DNA of 44,730 nt from Thomasclavelia sp. (GTDB lineage: Bacteria; Bacillota_I; Bacilli_A; Erysipelotrichales; Coprobacillaceae): NCBI GenBank assembly GCA_020025035.1, contig JAHHSU010000004.1:1-44730 (forward strand). The letters run 5' to 3'. Shown here one piece after another: positions 7,671 through 15,934 of the stretch. A program made the translations under genes and the position numbers. The stretch's first letter is position 1. Every line of letters begins with the position of its first letter. The notes below the pieces were generated by a model that was not told the DNA's origin, searched no databases, and saw only the letters and a list, made by a program, of their open reading frames with translations.

Positions 7671-8972
7671 ATGGAACAATGTGTTAATGTAATAGGTGCT
7701 GGTTTAGCAGGGTGTGAAGCAACTTATCAACTAATAAAAAAAGGATTTAAGGTTAAATTATATGAAATGAGGCCTACTAAATCTACCCCAGCACATAAAA
7801 GTCCATATTTTAGTGAATTAGTATGTTCTAATTCATTGCGTGCTGATGGATTAGCCAATGCAGTAGGCGTTTTAAAGGAAGAAATGACAATGTTGGATAG
7901 TTTAATAATCAAGTATGCTCGAAAAAACGCTGTTCCAGCAGGAGGATCGTTAGCAGTAGATCGTGAAGGATTTTCAAAGGACATCACTGATTATCTAAAG
8001 TCTCATCCTCTTGTTGAAATAGTTGAAGAAGAGGTAGAAAAAATATTTGATGGACCTACGATTATTGCAACAGGACCATTGACATCATCTTGTTTAGCTA
8101 GCCAAATTCAAAATCTTTTAGGAGATGACTATTTTTATTTTTTTGATGCTGCAGCACCTATTGTAAGTAAAGATAGTATAGATTTTACTAAAGCATATTT
8201 TAAATCTAGGTATGATAAATCAGATGCCACATATATTAATTGTCCTATGACAGAAACAGAATTTAATCTATTTTACGACGAACTAATTCATGCTCAAGTT
8301 GTAAAACCAAAGGATTATGAAGAGAAGTTTTTTGAAGGGTGTATGCCTTTTGAAGAAATAGCAAGACGTGGGAGACAAACACTATTATTTGGTCCAATGA
8401 AACCAGTTGGATTAGAAAAAGAAGATGGGACTAGACCATATGCAGTAGTACAATTAAGACAGGATAATGCTATTGCAACATTATATAATATTGTAGGGTT
8501 TCAAACTCATCTTACTTGGCCTGAACAAAAACGAATTCTTTCATTAGTTCCAGGCTTAGAAAACGTTGAAATTGTACGATATGGGGTAATGCATCGAAAT
8601 TGTTATATCTGTGCTCCCAAATATTTATTACCAACATATCAATACAAAAAAAGAAAAGACCTCTTTTTTGCTGGACAAATTACAGGAGTAGAAGGATATG
8701 TTGAGTCTGCATCAAGTGGAATAGTTGCTGGATTAAATATGGCTAGATATTTACAGGGTAAATCACCAATAATTTTTGATGACCGAACAGTAATTGGTGC
8801 GTTATCTAGTTATATTACAAATGGAGATCAATTAAATTTTCAACCAATGAAGGCAAATTTTGGTATTCTTAGAGATTTAGATGTTAAGGTTAAAAAGAAA
8901 GAAAAAAAAGAAGCATACGCATTGCGTGCAATAGAAGTAATGAATAGGGTGATTAATGAACAATTGGATTAA
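7671..8972 (+). CDS. trmFO: Methylenetetrahydrofolate-tRNA uracil-54 methyltransferase
   Basis: TrmFO is a folate- and FAD-dependent enzyme that makes ribothymidine at position 54 in the tRNA T-loop. The 433-residue protein has the FAD dinucleotide site VIGAGLAGCEA at residues 7-17, the family segment YEMRPTKSTPAH, and FSELVCSNSLRAD with the conserved catalytic Cys. Late in the protein the second FAD-contact region reads FFAGQITGVEGYVESASSG. Length and all landmarks are normal. SD AAGGAG lies upstream. Its 3' end overlaps xerC by 17 bases. Because the two tRNAs in this window carry TTC-G T-loops, they are expected substrates. Confidence 0.97.
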   Translation: MEQCVNVIGAGLAGCEATYQLIKKGFKVKLYEMRPTKSTPAHKSPYFSELVCSNSLRADGLANAVGVLKEEMTMLDSLIIKYARKNAVPAGGSLAVDREGFSKDITDYLKSHPLVEIVEEEVEKIFDGPTIIATGPLTSSCLASQIQNLLGDDYFYFFDAAAPIVSKDSIDFTKAYFKSRYDKSDATYINCPMTETEFNLFYDELIHAQVVKPKDYEEKFFEGCMPFEEIARRGRQTLLFGPMKPVGLEKEDGTRPYAVVQLRQDNAIATLYNIVGFQTHLTWPEQKRILSLVPGLENVEIVRYGVMHRNCYICAPKYLLPTYQYKKRKDLFFAGQITGVEGYVESASSGIVAGLNMARYLQGKSPIIFDDRTVIGALSSYITNGDQLNFQPMKANFGILRDLDVKVKKKEKKEAYALRAIEVMNRVINEQLD

Positions 8973-9858
8973 ATCCTACCAACAATATTTAGAATACCAA
9001 AAACGTTATTCTTCCCATACTATTCAATCCTATCTTTATGAAATTATGCAATTTGATGATTTTTTAAAAAAAGAACAAATTGCATTTGATGAAATTCAGT
9101 ATTCAATAGTACGATTGTATATTATTGAATTGCATTCCAATCAAATGAAAAATGTTACAATTCGACATCGAATTAGTGTTTTACGTTCGTTCTATCATTA
9201 TTTACAACAAAATAAAGTAATGGATTGGAATCCTTTTGAATTAATAGTTCAACCAAAAACTATCAAAAAAATTCCAGATTTTTTACATTATGAGGAATTT
9301 GAAATACTGGTAAATAGCATACAATTAGATAGTCCTCTAGATTATCGAAATCGGATGATATTAGAATTATTATATGCAACAGGGATTCGTGTATTTGAAG
9401 CAGTAAATATAAAATTAGAAGATATAGATTTTGATAATTGTTTGATATTAATTAAAGGAAAAGGAAATAAGCAACGTTATGTAGTGTTTAATCCTATTTG
9501 TGAATATGCAATTATGGAATATTTAAGTGAGGCAAGAAATCAACTTGTTAAAAGTCAAAACAAACACACATATTTGTTGGTTAATCATTTAGGAATGCCA
9601 ATTACTACAAGAGGAGTAAGGGATATATTAAAGCGTGTTTCTTCAAGTTCGCCTTTAAATAAACCATTACATCCACATATGTTGCGTCATAGTTTTGCTA
9701 CAGGATTAATAGGCGAAGGAGCAGATCTTCGTTTTGTTCAAGAAATGATGGGACATGCATCTTTAAGTTCAACGCAAATTTACACACATATTACTACTAA
9801 ACAATTAAAAAAAATTTACCAAAATAGTCATCCTCGACAAAAAAAATCATTTAAGTAA
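8956..9858 (+). CDS. xerC: Tyrosine recombinase XerC
   Basis: XerC-type recombinases act at dif to resolve chromosome dimers. The 300-residue product has the N-terminal SAM-like core-binding domain (SSHTIQSYLYEIMQF, about residues 19-33). All catalytic residues are in place: Arg145 (ATGIRVFE), Lys169 in KGKGNKQRYV, His241 and Arg244 (HMLRHSFATG), His267 (MMGHASLSS) and nucleophile Tyr276 (TQIYTHIT). Its ATG lies inside the trmFO 3' end, so the pair is coupled. The trmFO-xerC order marks it as the housekeeping XerC rather than a phage integrase. In B. subtilis hslV-hslU-codY follow; here they are absent and rpsB comes next. Confidence 0.93.
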   Translation: MNNWIKSYQQYLEYQKRYSSHTIQSYLYEIMQFDDFLKKEQIAFDEIQYSIVRLYIIELHSNQMKNVTIRHRISVLRSFYHYLQQNKVMDWNPFELIVQPKTIKKIPDFLHYEEFEILVNSIQLDSPLDYRNRMILELLYATGIRVFEAVNIKLEDIDFDNCLILIKGKGNKQRYVVFNPICEYAIMEYLSEARNQLVKSQNKHTYLLVNHLGMPITTRGVRDILKRVSSSSPLNKPLHPHMLRHSFATGLIGEGADLRFVQEMMGHASLSSTQIYTHITTKQLKKIYQNSHPRQKKSFK

Positions 9859-9874
9859 AATCAATAGGAAATAA

Positions 9875-9903
9875 TTGACAAAAACTGGGAAATATGCAAT
9901 AAT
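9875..9903 (+). promoter_or_regulatory. Promoter of rpsB-tsf
   Basis: TTGACA (9875-9880), 17-nt spacer and AATAAT (9898-9903). It stands 17 bases after the xerC stop and leads into a leader of about 100 nt before rpsB. Confidence 0.7.
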
Positions 9904-9909
9904 ACATGC

Positions 9910-10011
9910 AGTGTAAAAATACACACATCATGGATTCATTAGCCTAGTGCCTTTTTAAAAGGTGGTTAATGTTGGAAGTGGTGGAGGATAAACGAAAAGG
10001 AGGAAGTTACA
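9910..10011 (+). promoter_or_regulatory. Structured 5' leader of rpsB
   Basis: The leader holds a two-part stem. The outer arms ATTAGCC (9938-9944) and GGTTAAT (9964-9970) pair over 7 bp with one G-U. Inside, CCTTT (9950-9954) pairs with AAAGG (9958-9962) across a 3-base loop, leaving TAGTG unpaired on the left. No T-tract follows, so it is not a terminator. A ribosomal-protein (S2) binding site for autoregulation is the likely role. This is inference from position and fold. The rpsB SD AAAAGGAGGA follows near 9996-10005. Confidence 0.45.
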
Positions 10012-10878
10012 ATGTCTGTAATTTCAATGAAAAAATTACTTGAAGTTGGTGTACATTTTGGACATCCAACAAAAAGATGGAATCCAAAAATGGCTCCATA
10101 CATTTTTACTGCAAGAAATGGTATTTATATTATTGACTTGCAAAAATCATCAAAGAAAATTGATGAAGCATATAAAGCAATGATGGATGTTGCTTCAAAA
10201 GGTGGACAAGTGCTATTTGTTGGTACAAAAAAACAAGCACAAGAAGCTGTTAAAGATGAAGCAATTCGTTCTGGATCATTCTATGTAAATAATAGATGGT
10301 TAGGAGGAACATTAACTAATTTTAAAACAATTAAAAAGAGAATTAAAAGATTAAAAGACTTAGAAAAAATGGAATCAGATGGTACATTTGATTTACTTCC
10401 TAAAAAAGAAGTAATTTTATTAAAAAAAGAAATTGCTAAGTTAGAAAAAAACTTAGGTGGAATTAAAGAAATGAAAAAATTACCTTCTGCATTATTTGTA
10501 GTAGATCCTAAAGCTGAACATAATGCTGTTGCAGAAGCTAAAATTTTAGGAATTCCAGTTTTTGGTATCGTGGATACAAACTGTGATCCTGATGAAGTTG
10601 ATTATGTAATTCCAGCTAATGATGATGCAATTAGAGCAGTAAAATTAATAGTTGCAGCAATGGCTGATGCAATTTGTGAGGTAAAAGGAGAACCATTAAC
10701 TGTTGCATACGTAAAGGATGAAGATGAAAAAGAAGTTTCAATGAGTGATGCAATTTCATCAGTAGAAAACAGTGAAAAGAGAAAACCACGTTATAGAGAT
10801 GATCGCCCAAAACGTCCTAGAAATGATAATAAAAATGTCGATAAACCTGTAACTGCTAAAAATTCTGATCAAGAATAA
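10012..10878 (+). CDS. rpsB: 30S ribosomal protein S2
   Basis: S2 binds 16S rRNA with S1/S8 near the back of the 30S head. Residues 1-235 are typical (KKLLEVGVHFGHPTKRWNPKM at the start; NRWLGGTLTNFKTI; LFVVDPKAEHNAVAEA; PVFGIVDTNCDPD). After about residue 240 there is a 45-50 residue tail that is highly charged and low in complexity (EKRKPRYRDDRPKRPRN). It makes the protein longer (288) than many S2 proteins. The tail is probably disordered. The gene has its own promoter and leader, and a hairpin separates it from tsf. Confidence 0.97.
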   Translation: MSVISMKKLLEVGVHFGHPTKRWNPKMAPYIFTARNGIYIIDLQKSSKKIDEAYKAMMDVASKGGQVLFVGTKKQAQEAVKDEAIRSGSFYVNNRWLGGTLTNFKTIKKRIKRLKDLEKMESDGTFDLLPKKEVILLKKEIAKLEKNLGGIKEMKKLPSALFVVDPKAEHNAVAEAKILGIPVFGIVDTNCDPDEVDYVIPANDDAIRAVKLIVAAMADAICEVKGEPLTVAYVKDEDEKEVSMSDAISSVENSEKRKPRYRDDRPKRPRNDNKNVDKPVTAKNSDQE

Positions 10879-10888
10879 TGGTTTTGAT

Positions 10889-10917
10889 AGAAAAGTAGCA
10901 ATACTTTTCTTTTTTTT
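10889..10917 (+). terminator. Attenuator/terminator between rpsB and tsf
   Basis: A 9-bp perfect stem (10889-10897 / 10902-10910) with tetraloop GCAA is followed by TTTTTTT. Since no new promoter is visible before tsf, it probably acts as a partial terminator that lowers tsf relative to rpsB. Confidence 0.8.
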
Positions 10918-10941
10918 AAAATATATATGGAGGAACGAAAA

Positions 10942-11829
10942 ATGGCAATTAGTGCAAAATTAGTAAAAGATTTACGTGAAAAAACAGGTGCTGGAATGAT
11001 GGATTGTAAAAAAGCATTAGAAGCATGTGAAGGAGATTTAGAAAAATCATTTGATTGGCTAAGAGAAAAAGGAATAGCAAAAGCTGCAAAAAAAGCAGAC
11101 AGAATTGCTGCAGAAGGATTAACTGCTTTTGTATGTGAAGGAAATACAGCTGTATTAGTTGAAGTTAATTCAGAAACTGACTTCGTAGCAAAAAATGTTG
11201 AGTTCCAAGAATTAGTTAATAAAATTGCAAAAATAGTTTCTGAAAATAAACCAGCTACTTTAGAAGAAGCGTTAAATATTAATGTGGATGGTAAAACATT
11301 AGAAACAGTAATTGCAGAAGCTTCTGGAAAAATTGGAGAAAAATTAAGTTTTAGAAGATTTAATATTTTGACAAAAAATTATGGTCAAGTATTTGGAGCA
11401 TATAGCCACATGGGTGGTAAAATGAGTGCTATTGTACTATTAGATGGAACTAATGAAGAAGTTGCAAGAGACGTTGCAATGCATGTTGCTGCTCAAGCAC
11501 CAAAATATATTGATAGATCAGCAATTCCAGCAGAAGAATTAGCACATGAAAGAGAAGTTTTATTAACTCAAGCATTAGAAGAAAATTCAAATAGTGCAAA
11601 ACCTAAACCAGAAAACATTATAGAAAAAATGGTAGAAGGTCGTTTAAACAAAAATTTAAAAGAAATTTGTTTAGTGGATCAAGAATTTATTAAAAATCCA
11701 GATTTGACAATTTCACAATATATTGGTAATGGTAAAGTAATTGATTTAGCTCGTTTTCAAGTTGGTGAAGGAATTGAAAAGAAAGAAGAAAACTTTGCTG
11801 AAGAAGTTGCAAAACAAATGGGATTATAA
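10942..11829 (+). CDS. tsf: Elongation factor Ts
   Basis: EF-Ts exchanges GDP for GTP on EF-Tu. The 295-residue product begins with the UBA-like N-domain (VKDLREKTGAGMMDCKKAL). It continues with the core contact segment NSETDFVAKN (TDFV motif, near residue 80), two core subdomains and a C-terminal module. Start: MAISAKLV at 10942 with SD GGAGGA (10929-10934). An upstream in-frame ATG at 10927 overlaps the SD and would add five non-family residues (MEERK). It follows rpsB in the universal order and is closed by a GGG/CCC hairpin. Confidence 0.97.
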   Translation: MAISAKLVKDLREKTGAGMMDCKKALEACEGDLEKSFDWLREKGIAKAAKKADRIAAEGLTAFVCEGNTAVLVEVNSETDFVAKNVEFQELVNKIAKIVSENKPATLEEALNINVDGKTLETVIAEASGKIGEKLSFRRFNILTKNYGQVFGAYSHMGGKMSAIVLLDGTNEEVARDVAMHVAAQAPKYIDRSAIPAEELAHEREVLLTQALEENSNSAKPKPENIIEKMVEGRLNKNLKEICLVDQEFIKNPDLTISQYIGNGKVIDLARFQVGEGIEKKEENFAEEVAKQMGL

Positions 11830-11835
11830 TTTAAT

Positions 11836-11861
11836 AGGGTACAATCGTGCCCTTTTATTTT
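11836..11861 (+). terminator. Terminator after tsf
   Basis: AGGGTAC (11836-11842) pairs with GTGCCCT (11847-11853), 7 bp including one G-U, loop AATC, followed by TTTATTTT. Confidence 0.75.
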
Positions 11862-11881
11862 AAGAGAAAGGGTTATGGATA

Positions 11882-12598
11882 ATGAAATATAATAGAGTAT
11901 TATTAAAATTAAGTGGGGAAGCTCTTGCTGGTGATCAAAAGTTTGGTATTGATGCTAATACTGTAAAAAAAATTGCAAAAGAAATTGTTGATGCTAAAAA
12001 TTTAGGTGTTGAAATTGCTATTGTTGTAGGTGGAGGAAATATTTGGCGAGGAAAAGTAGGAAGTCAAATGGGAATGGAACGTGCTACAGCAGATTATATG
12101 GGAATGATTGCAACTGTTATGAATGGATTAGCCATTCAAAATGCATTAGAATCACTAGGTGTAGAGACAAGACTACTTTCAGCAATTGAAATGCAACAAA
12201 TTGCTGAACCATATATTCGCCGTAGGGCAGTAAGACATTTAGAAAAAGACAGAATTGTAATTTTTGGAGCAGGCGTAGGTAGTCCTTTCTTTACAACAGA
12301 TACAACTGCAGCATTACGAGCAGCAGAAGTAGATGCAGAAGTAATATTGATGGCTAAAAACGGAGTAGATGGTGTGTATTCTGCAGATCCAAAAATAGAT
12401 CCTACTGCAACAAAATTTGATCATATCACATATTTAGATGTATTAAATAAAAATTTACAAATTATGGACCAAACTGCTGTTACACTTTGTATGGATAATA
12501 ATATTGATCTATGTGTATTTAATATGCAAGAAGATGGTAATATTGCTCGTGCAGTAAGCGGCAATGTAATTGGAACAATTATTTCAGGAGGAAAATAA
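11882..12598 (+). CDS. pyrH: UMP kinase
   Basis: Bacterial hexameric UMP kinase (amino-acid kinase fold) converts UMP to UDP for RNA and sugar-nucleotide synthesis. The 238-residue protein shows VLLKLSGEALAG (residues 6-17, phosphate-binding Lys), VGGGNIWRG (about residues 56-64), the UMP site around TADYMGMIATVMN, and FTTDTTAALRAAE near residue 140. Length is normal. GAAAGG at 11866-11872 is the likely SD. A five-codon out-of-frame ORF (11875-11892) overlaps the start and is not considered a gene. The last codons carry the SD of frr, so pyrH and frr are coupled. Confidence 0.97.
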   Translation: MKYNRVLLKLSGEALAGDQKFGIDANTVKKIAKEIVDAKNLGVEIAIVVGGGNIWRGKVGSQMGMERATADYMGMIATVMNGLAIQNALESLGVETRLLSAIEMQQIAEPYIRRRAVRHLEKDRIVIFGAGVGSPFFTTDTTAALRAAEVDAEVILMAKNGVDGVYSADPKIDPTATKFDHITYLDVLNKNLQIMDQTAVTLCMDNNIDLCVFNMQEDGNIARAVSGNVIGTIISGGK

Positions 12599-12599
12599 A

Positions 12600-13148
12600 A
12601 TGACAACATTAATCATTGAGGAACTTAATGAAAGAATGAATAAAGCGATTGAAAGTCTAGAACGCGATTTATCTACAGTAAGAACAGGACGTGCTAATCC
12701 ATCTATGTTAGATAGAATTGCTATAGAGTATTATGGATCGTTGACTCCAATTAATCAACTAGCTTCTATTCAAGTACAAGAAGGAAGATCACTAGTTGTA
12801 AAACCATATGACACAACTTGCCTAAAAGAAATTGAACAAGCAATTATGGTGTCTGATTTAGGAATTAATCCACAAAATGATGGTAACATTATTCGATTAA
12901 ATGTACCTGCATTAACAGAAGAAAGACGTAAAGAATTTGCAAAACAAGTTGGAAAATTTGCTGAGAACGCTAAGGTTGCAATACGTAATATTCGTCGTGA
13001 TGCTAATGATCAAATCAAAAAAATTGAAGAGATATCTGAAGATGAAAAAAAACGTTCACAAGATAATGTTCAAAAGGAAACAGATAAATTTATTAAAAAA
13101 ATTGAAGAAATTGCAAAAGCTAAAGAAGTTGACATTTTAACTGTATAA
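12600..13148 (+). CDS. frr: Ribosome recycling factor
   Basis: RRF splits post-termination ribosomes with EF-G. The 182-residue product is a full-length RRF: SLERDLSTVRTGRANPSMLDRI (split at residues about 17-38), YYGSLTPINQLASI, the hinge region EERRKEFAKQ, and the long helical end IRRDANDQIKK. The start is ATG 12600, one base after the pyrH stop, with SD AGGAGGA inside pyrH (12586-12592). A longer in-frame ORF from 12570 would begin inside pyrH and lacks support. The stop is joined to the following terminator stem. Confidence 0.97.
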   Translation: MTTLIIEELNERMNKAIESLERDLSTVRTGRANPSMLDRIAIEYYGSLTPINQLASIQVQEGRSLVVKPYDTTCLKEIEQAIMVSDLGINPQNDGNIIRLNVPALTEERRKEFAKQVGKFAENAKVAIRNIRRDANDQIKKIEEISEDEKKRSQDNVQKETDKFIKKIEEIAKAKEVDILTV

Positions 13149-13168
13149 GGTACCTTGGTACCTTTTTT
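13147..13168 (+). terminator. Terminator after frr
   Basis: AAGGTACC-TT-GGTACCTT (13147-13164), drawn as a 7-bp stem with a CTTG loop, is followed by TTTT. It begins on the second base of the frr stop codon (13146-13148). Confidence 0.8.
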
Positions 13169-13170
13169 AA

Positions 13171-13199
13171 TTGAGAGATTATTACTACTGTGATATAAT
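13171..13199 (+). promoter_or_regulatory. Promoter of the uppS-cdsA-dxr-rseP unit
   Basis: TTGAGA (13171-13176), 17-nt spacer and a perfect TATAAT (13194-13199) preceded by TGA (extended -10). The predicted start at about 13206 leaves a short leader containing the SD GAGGTG. Confidence 0.85.
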
Positions 13200-13223
13200 G
13201 GTGATAATTGCGAGGTGAATATA

Positions 13224-13970
13224 GTGTTTTTTAAACAAAAAAATAAAACAACGAATCAATTGAATATGGATGCAATGCCTAGACACGTAGCTTTTATAAT
13301 GGACGGAAATGGTAGATGGGCAAAAAAAAGAGGAATGCCTAGAACATATGGACATCATGAAGGGACAAAAAATATTCGAACACTTGCTTTAGAGGCAAAT
13401 AAATTAGGAATACAGGCAATGACTGTATATGCTTTTTCCACTGAAAATTTTAATCGTCCTCAAGAAGAAATAGATTATATATTCAAATTACCAAAAGAAT
13501 TTTTTCATAGTTATTTAAAAGAATTGAAGGAAAATAATGTTCAAATTCGTTTTATTGGAGATATATCTCTTTCACCTAAAATAACACAAGATATCATTTT
13601 AGATGCGGTTGATCAAACTAAAAATAATACAGGATTAATTTTATGTTTTGCGTTTATTTATGGATCACAAAGAGAAATTGTTGGTGCAGTAAAAGAAATA
13701 TGTAATGACGTTCAAAGTGGAGTTCTTGATGTTGAAGAAATTGATGAACAATTATTTGATTCTTATTTAATGAGTGCCGATTTACCAGATTTAGATTTGA
13801 TGATACGTACCAGTGGTGAATGTCGTTTATCTAACTTCATGCTTTGGCAAATGGCCTATGCTGAAATGTATTTTACAAATACATATTGGCCAGATTTTGG
13901 AATTGAAGAATTCCATGAAGCATTAGTTTATTTTCAACGAAGAGAAAGAAGATACGGAGGCATTAAATAA
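13224..13970 (+). CDS. uppS: Isoprenyl (undecaprenyl) diphosphate synthase
   Basis: Cis-prenyltransferase that makes undecaprenyl diphosphate, the lipid carrier for peptidoglycan and other wall polymers. Seen over 248 residues: Asp27 in FIMDGNGRWAKKRG, YAFSTENFNRP, and DLDLMIRTSGECRLSNFMLWQ with both substrate-binding Arg residues. The usual NYGGR-type block reads IYGSQREI, a departure from the GGR consensus. I start at GTG 13224, six bases after SD GAGGTG (13212-13217). The GTG at 13215 is itself within that SD. cdsA begins directly after the stop. Confidence 0.94.
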   Translation: MFFKQKNKTTNQLNMDAMPRHVAFIMDGNGRWAKKRGMPRTYGHHEGTKNIRTLALEANKLGIQAMTVYAFSTENFNRPQEEIDYIFKLPKEFFHSYLKELKENNVQIRFIGDISLSPKITQDIILDAVDQTKNNTGLILCFAFIYGSQREIVGAVKEICNDVQSGVLDVEEIDEQLFDSYLMSADLPDLDLMIRTSGECRLSNFMLWQMAYAEMYFTNTYWPDFGIEEFHEALVYFQRRERRYGGIK

Positions 13971-14750
13971 ATGAAACAACGAATTAAGACGGCGCTAGTT
14001 TTAATACTAATTAGTGTGCCTTGTATTTTTAATGGTGGAGTGATATTTGATTTGCTTTTAGTAATCACCTCTATTTTAGGTATTCGGGAATTAATAAAGG
14101 TAATTAATATCAATTCAAAAAATATATTATTAAATGTTATCATATATATATATGCAATGTATCTGATTTTTGCATCTCGTACTAATTTTTTTGGTAGTAA
14201 TAGTAGTATTGTTTTGTTTGCAGTGCTTATATTTATACTAAGTATATTTGAGGAACAATTAAATATTGAAAAAATAAATTTTTTATTGGGGTTTACTACT
14301 TTTGTATGTATCGCATTACATTGTATTAGAGTAATTCGAATTGATTATGGGATTAATGCAATACTTTATATTGCTTTTGCAACCTATGGTAGTGATACTG
14401 GTGCGTACCTAGCAGGAGTTAAATTTGGAAAGCATAAACTAATTCCTCGTTTATCCCCTAAAAAAACAATAGAAGGATCAATAGGTGGGATCATAATGGG
14501 GACTGTTCTTTCTACACTTTTTATTAGTTTCTATTCCTTAGAGATTCCTTTTGTTCATAGTTTTGTTCTTGCAATTATTTTAACTATTACTGCACAAATT
14601 GGAGATTTAAGTTTTAGTAGTGTAAAGCGCTATTATAATATTAAGGACTTTTCGCATTTATTACCTGGACATGGTGGTGTATTAGATCGAATTGATAGTT
14701 TATTGTTTAATTCACTAATATTTGCTTTATACATTTTATTATTTGTTTAA
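13971..14750 (+). CDS. cdsA: Phosphatidate cytidylyltransferase
   Basis: Integral membrane enzyme that makes CDP-diacylglycerol from phosphatidate and CTP, the branch point for phospholipids. The 259-residue protein is hydrophobic with about seven or eight membrane segments. Its C-terminal signature is complete: KRYYNIKD, then PGHGGVLDRID at residues 232-242 with the metal-binding Asp residues. TYGSDTGAYLAG (about residue 140) is also typical. The ATG follows the uppS TAA without a gap, with SD ACGGAGG in the uppS 3' end, so translation is coupled. Confidence 0.95.
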   Translation: MKQRIKTALVLILISVPCIFNGGVIFDLLLVITSILGIRELIKVININSKNILLNVIIYIYAMYLIFASRTNFFGSNSSIVLFAVLIFILSIFEEQLNIEKINFLLGFTTFVCIALHCIRVIRIDYGINAILYIAFATYGSDTGAYLAGVKFGKHKLIPRLSPKKTIEGSIGGIIMGTVLSTLFISFYSLEIPFVHSFVLAIILTITAQIGDLSFSSVKRYYNIKDFSHLLPGHGGVLDRIDSLLFNSLIFALYILLFV

Positions 14751-14764
14751 TAAGGAGTGAAATT

Positions 14765-15934
14765 ATGAAAAACATAGCTATATTAGGCGTCACTGGGTCT
14801 ATTGGACGCCAGACGATAGAGGTAGTAACAGCGTATCCTCATCAATTTAATGTTGTTGCTATAGCTGCAGGAAAAAATACGGATGCTTTAAAAGATATTC
14901 TAAATGTTACATCACCAAAATTAGTGAGTGTTCTTAGTAAAAAAGATGCTGATCAATTACAATTATGTTATCCAAATATTGAATTTTGTTATGGTGATCA
15001 AGGATTAATTAAAGTTGCAACGTATCGTGAAGTGGATATCGTTTTAAATGCAGTTGTAGGTTTTGTTGGGTTAATTCCAACAATTGAGGCTATAAAAAAA
15101 GGCAAAGATATAGCTTTAGCAAATAAAGAAACGTTAGTTGTTGCTGGTCATATTATTACTCAACTTGTAAAAGAACATAATGTTAAGTTACTTCCAGTGG
15201 ATAGTGAACATTCAGCTATTTTTCAATGTCTTAATGGAGAAAATCATCAAGATGTTCAACAAATTATTTTAACTGCATCTGGTGGAAGTTTAAAAAATAG
15301 AACAAGAGAATCGTTAGTTGGCGTGACTAAAGAAGAAGCGTTAGCACACCCAAATTGGTCAATGGGCAATAAGATAACAATTGATTCAGCTACTATGTTT
15401 AATAAAGGTCTAGAGATAATCGAAGCTAAATGGTTATTTAACGTTGATTACGAAAATATTAAGGTGTATATACATCCTGAAAGTGTTGTTCATTCTATGG
15501 TAGAATTTGTTGATGGTGGAATCATTGCACAACTTGGAGTACCAGATATGAAGTTACCAATTCAATATGCATTAACTTATCCTTGTAGGATGCCAATTAT
15601 TGGTTCTAAAAGATTGAGATTAGAGGAGATGTCGGGATTACATTTTGAGTGTCCTGATTTTAAACGCTTTAAATCATTAGAATTTGCATATACTGCAGGT
15701 AAATTAGGTGGGAGTATGCCATGTGTATTAAATGGAGCAAATGAACAAGCAGTTCAATTATTTTTAAATGATCAAATTGAGTTTTTACAAATTGAAGAAC
15801 TTGTCGAAAAAGCAATGAGTCAACATCAGATAATTAATAATCCATCTTTAGAACAATTAATTGAAGTTGATCAATGGGCACGTGATTTTGTTATGGAGAC
15901 GATTAGGGAGGAAATTTATGCAAAACATAATTAA
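14765..15934 (+). CDS. dxr: 1-deoxy-D-xylulose 5-phosphate reductoisomerase
   Basis: Dxr makes methylerythritol 4-phosphate with NADPH, the committed step of the non-mevalonate isoprenoid pathway. This supplies the precursors used by UppS two genes upstream. The 389-residue product shows the NADPH site ILGVTGSIGRQT (residues 6-17), ANKETLVVAGH, metal/substrate residues in PVDSEHSAIFQCL, HPNWSMGNKITIDSATMFN, and GLEIIEAKWLF. Length is normal. SD AAGGAGTG lies upstream. Its last 17 bases overlap rseP. Confidence 0.97.
   Translation: MKNIAILGVTGSIGRQTIEVVTAYPHQFNVVAIAAGKNTDALKDILNVTSPKLVSVLSKKDADQLQLCYPNIEFCYGDQGLIKVATYREVDIVLNAVVGFVGLIPTIEAIKKGKDIALANKETLVVAGHIITQLVKEHNVKLLPVDSEHSAIFQCLNGENHQDVQQIILTASGGSLKNRTRESLVGVTKEEALAHPNWSMGNKITIDSATMFNKGLEIIEAKWLFNVDYENIKVYIHPESVVHSMVEFVDGGIIAQLGVPDMKLPIQYALTYPCRMPIIGSKRLRLEEMSGLHFECPDFKRFKSLEFAYTAGKLGGSMPCVLNGANEQAVQLFLNDQIEFLQIEELVEKAMSQHQIINNPSLEQLIEVDQWARDFVMETIREEIYAKHN

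Noticed and set aside
8956..9858. Tyrosine recombinase as a prophage or ICE integrase
   Set aside because: It overlaps trmFO, has XerC length and motifs, and no att repeats or mobile genes lie nearby.
12937..13140. 67-residue Lys/Leu-rich ORF within frr
   Set aside because: It is the alternative frame of the A-rich helical end of frr and has no expression signals.
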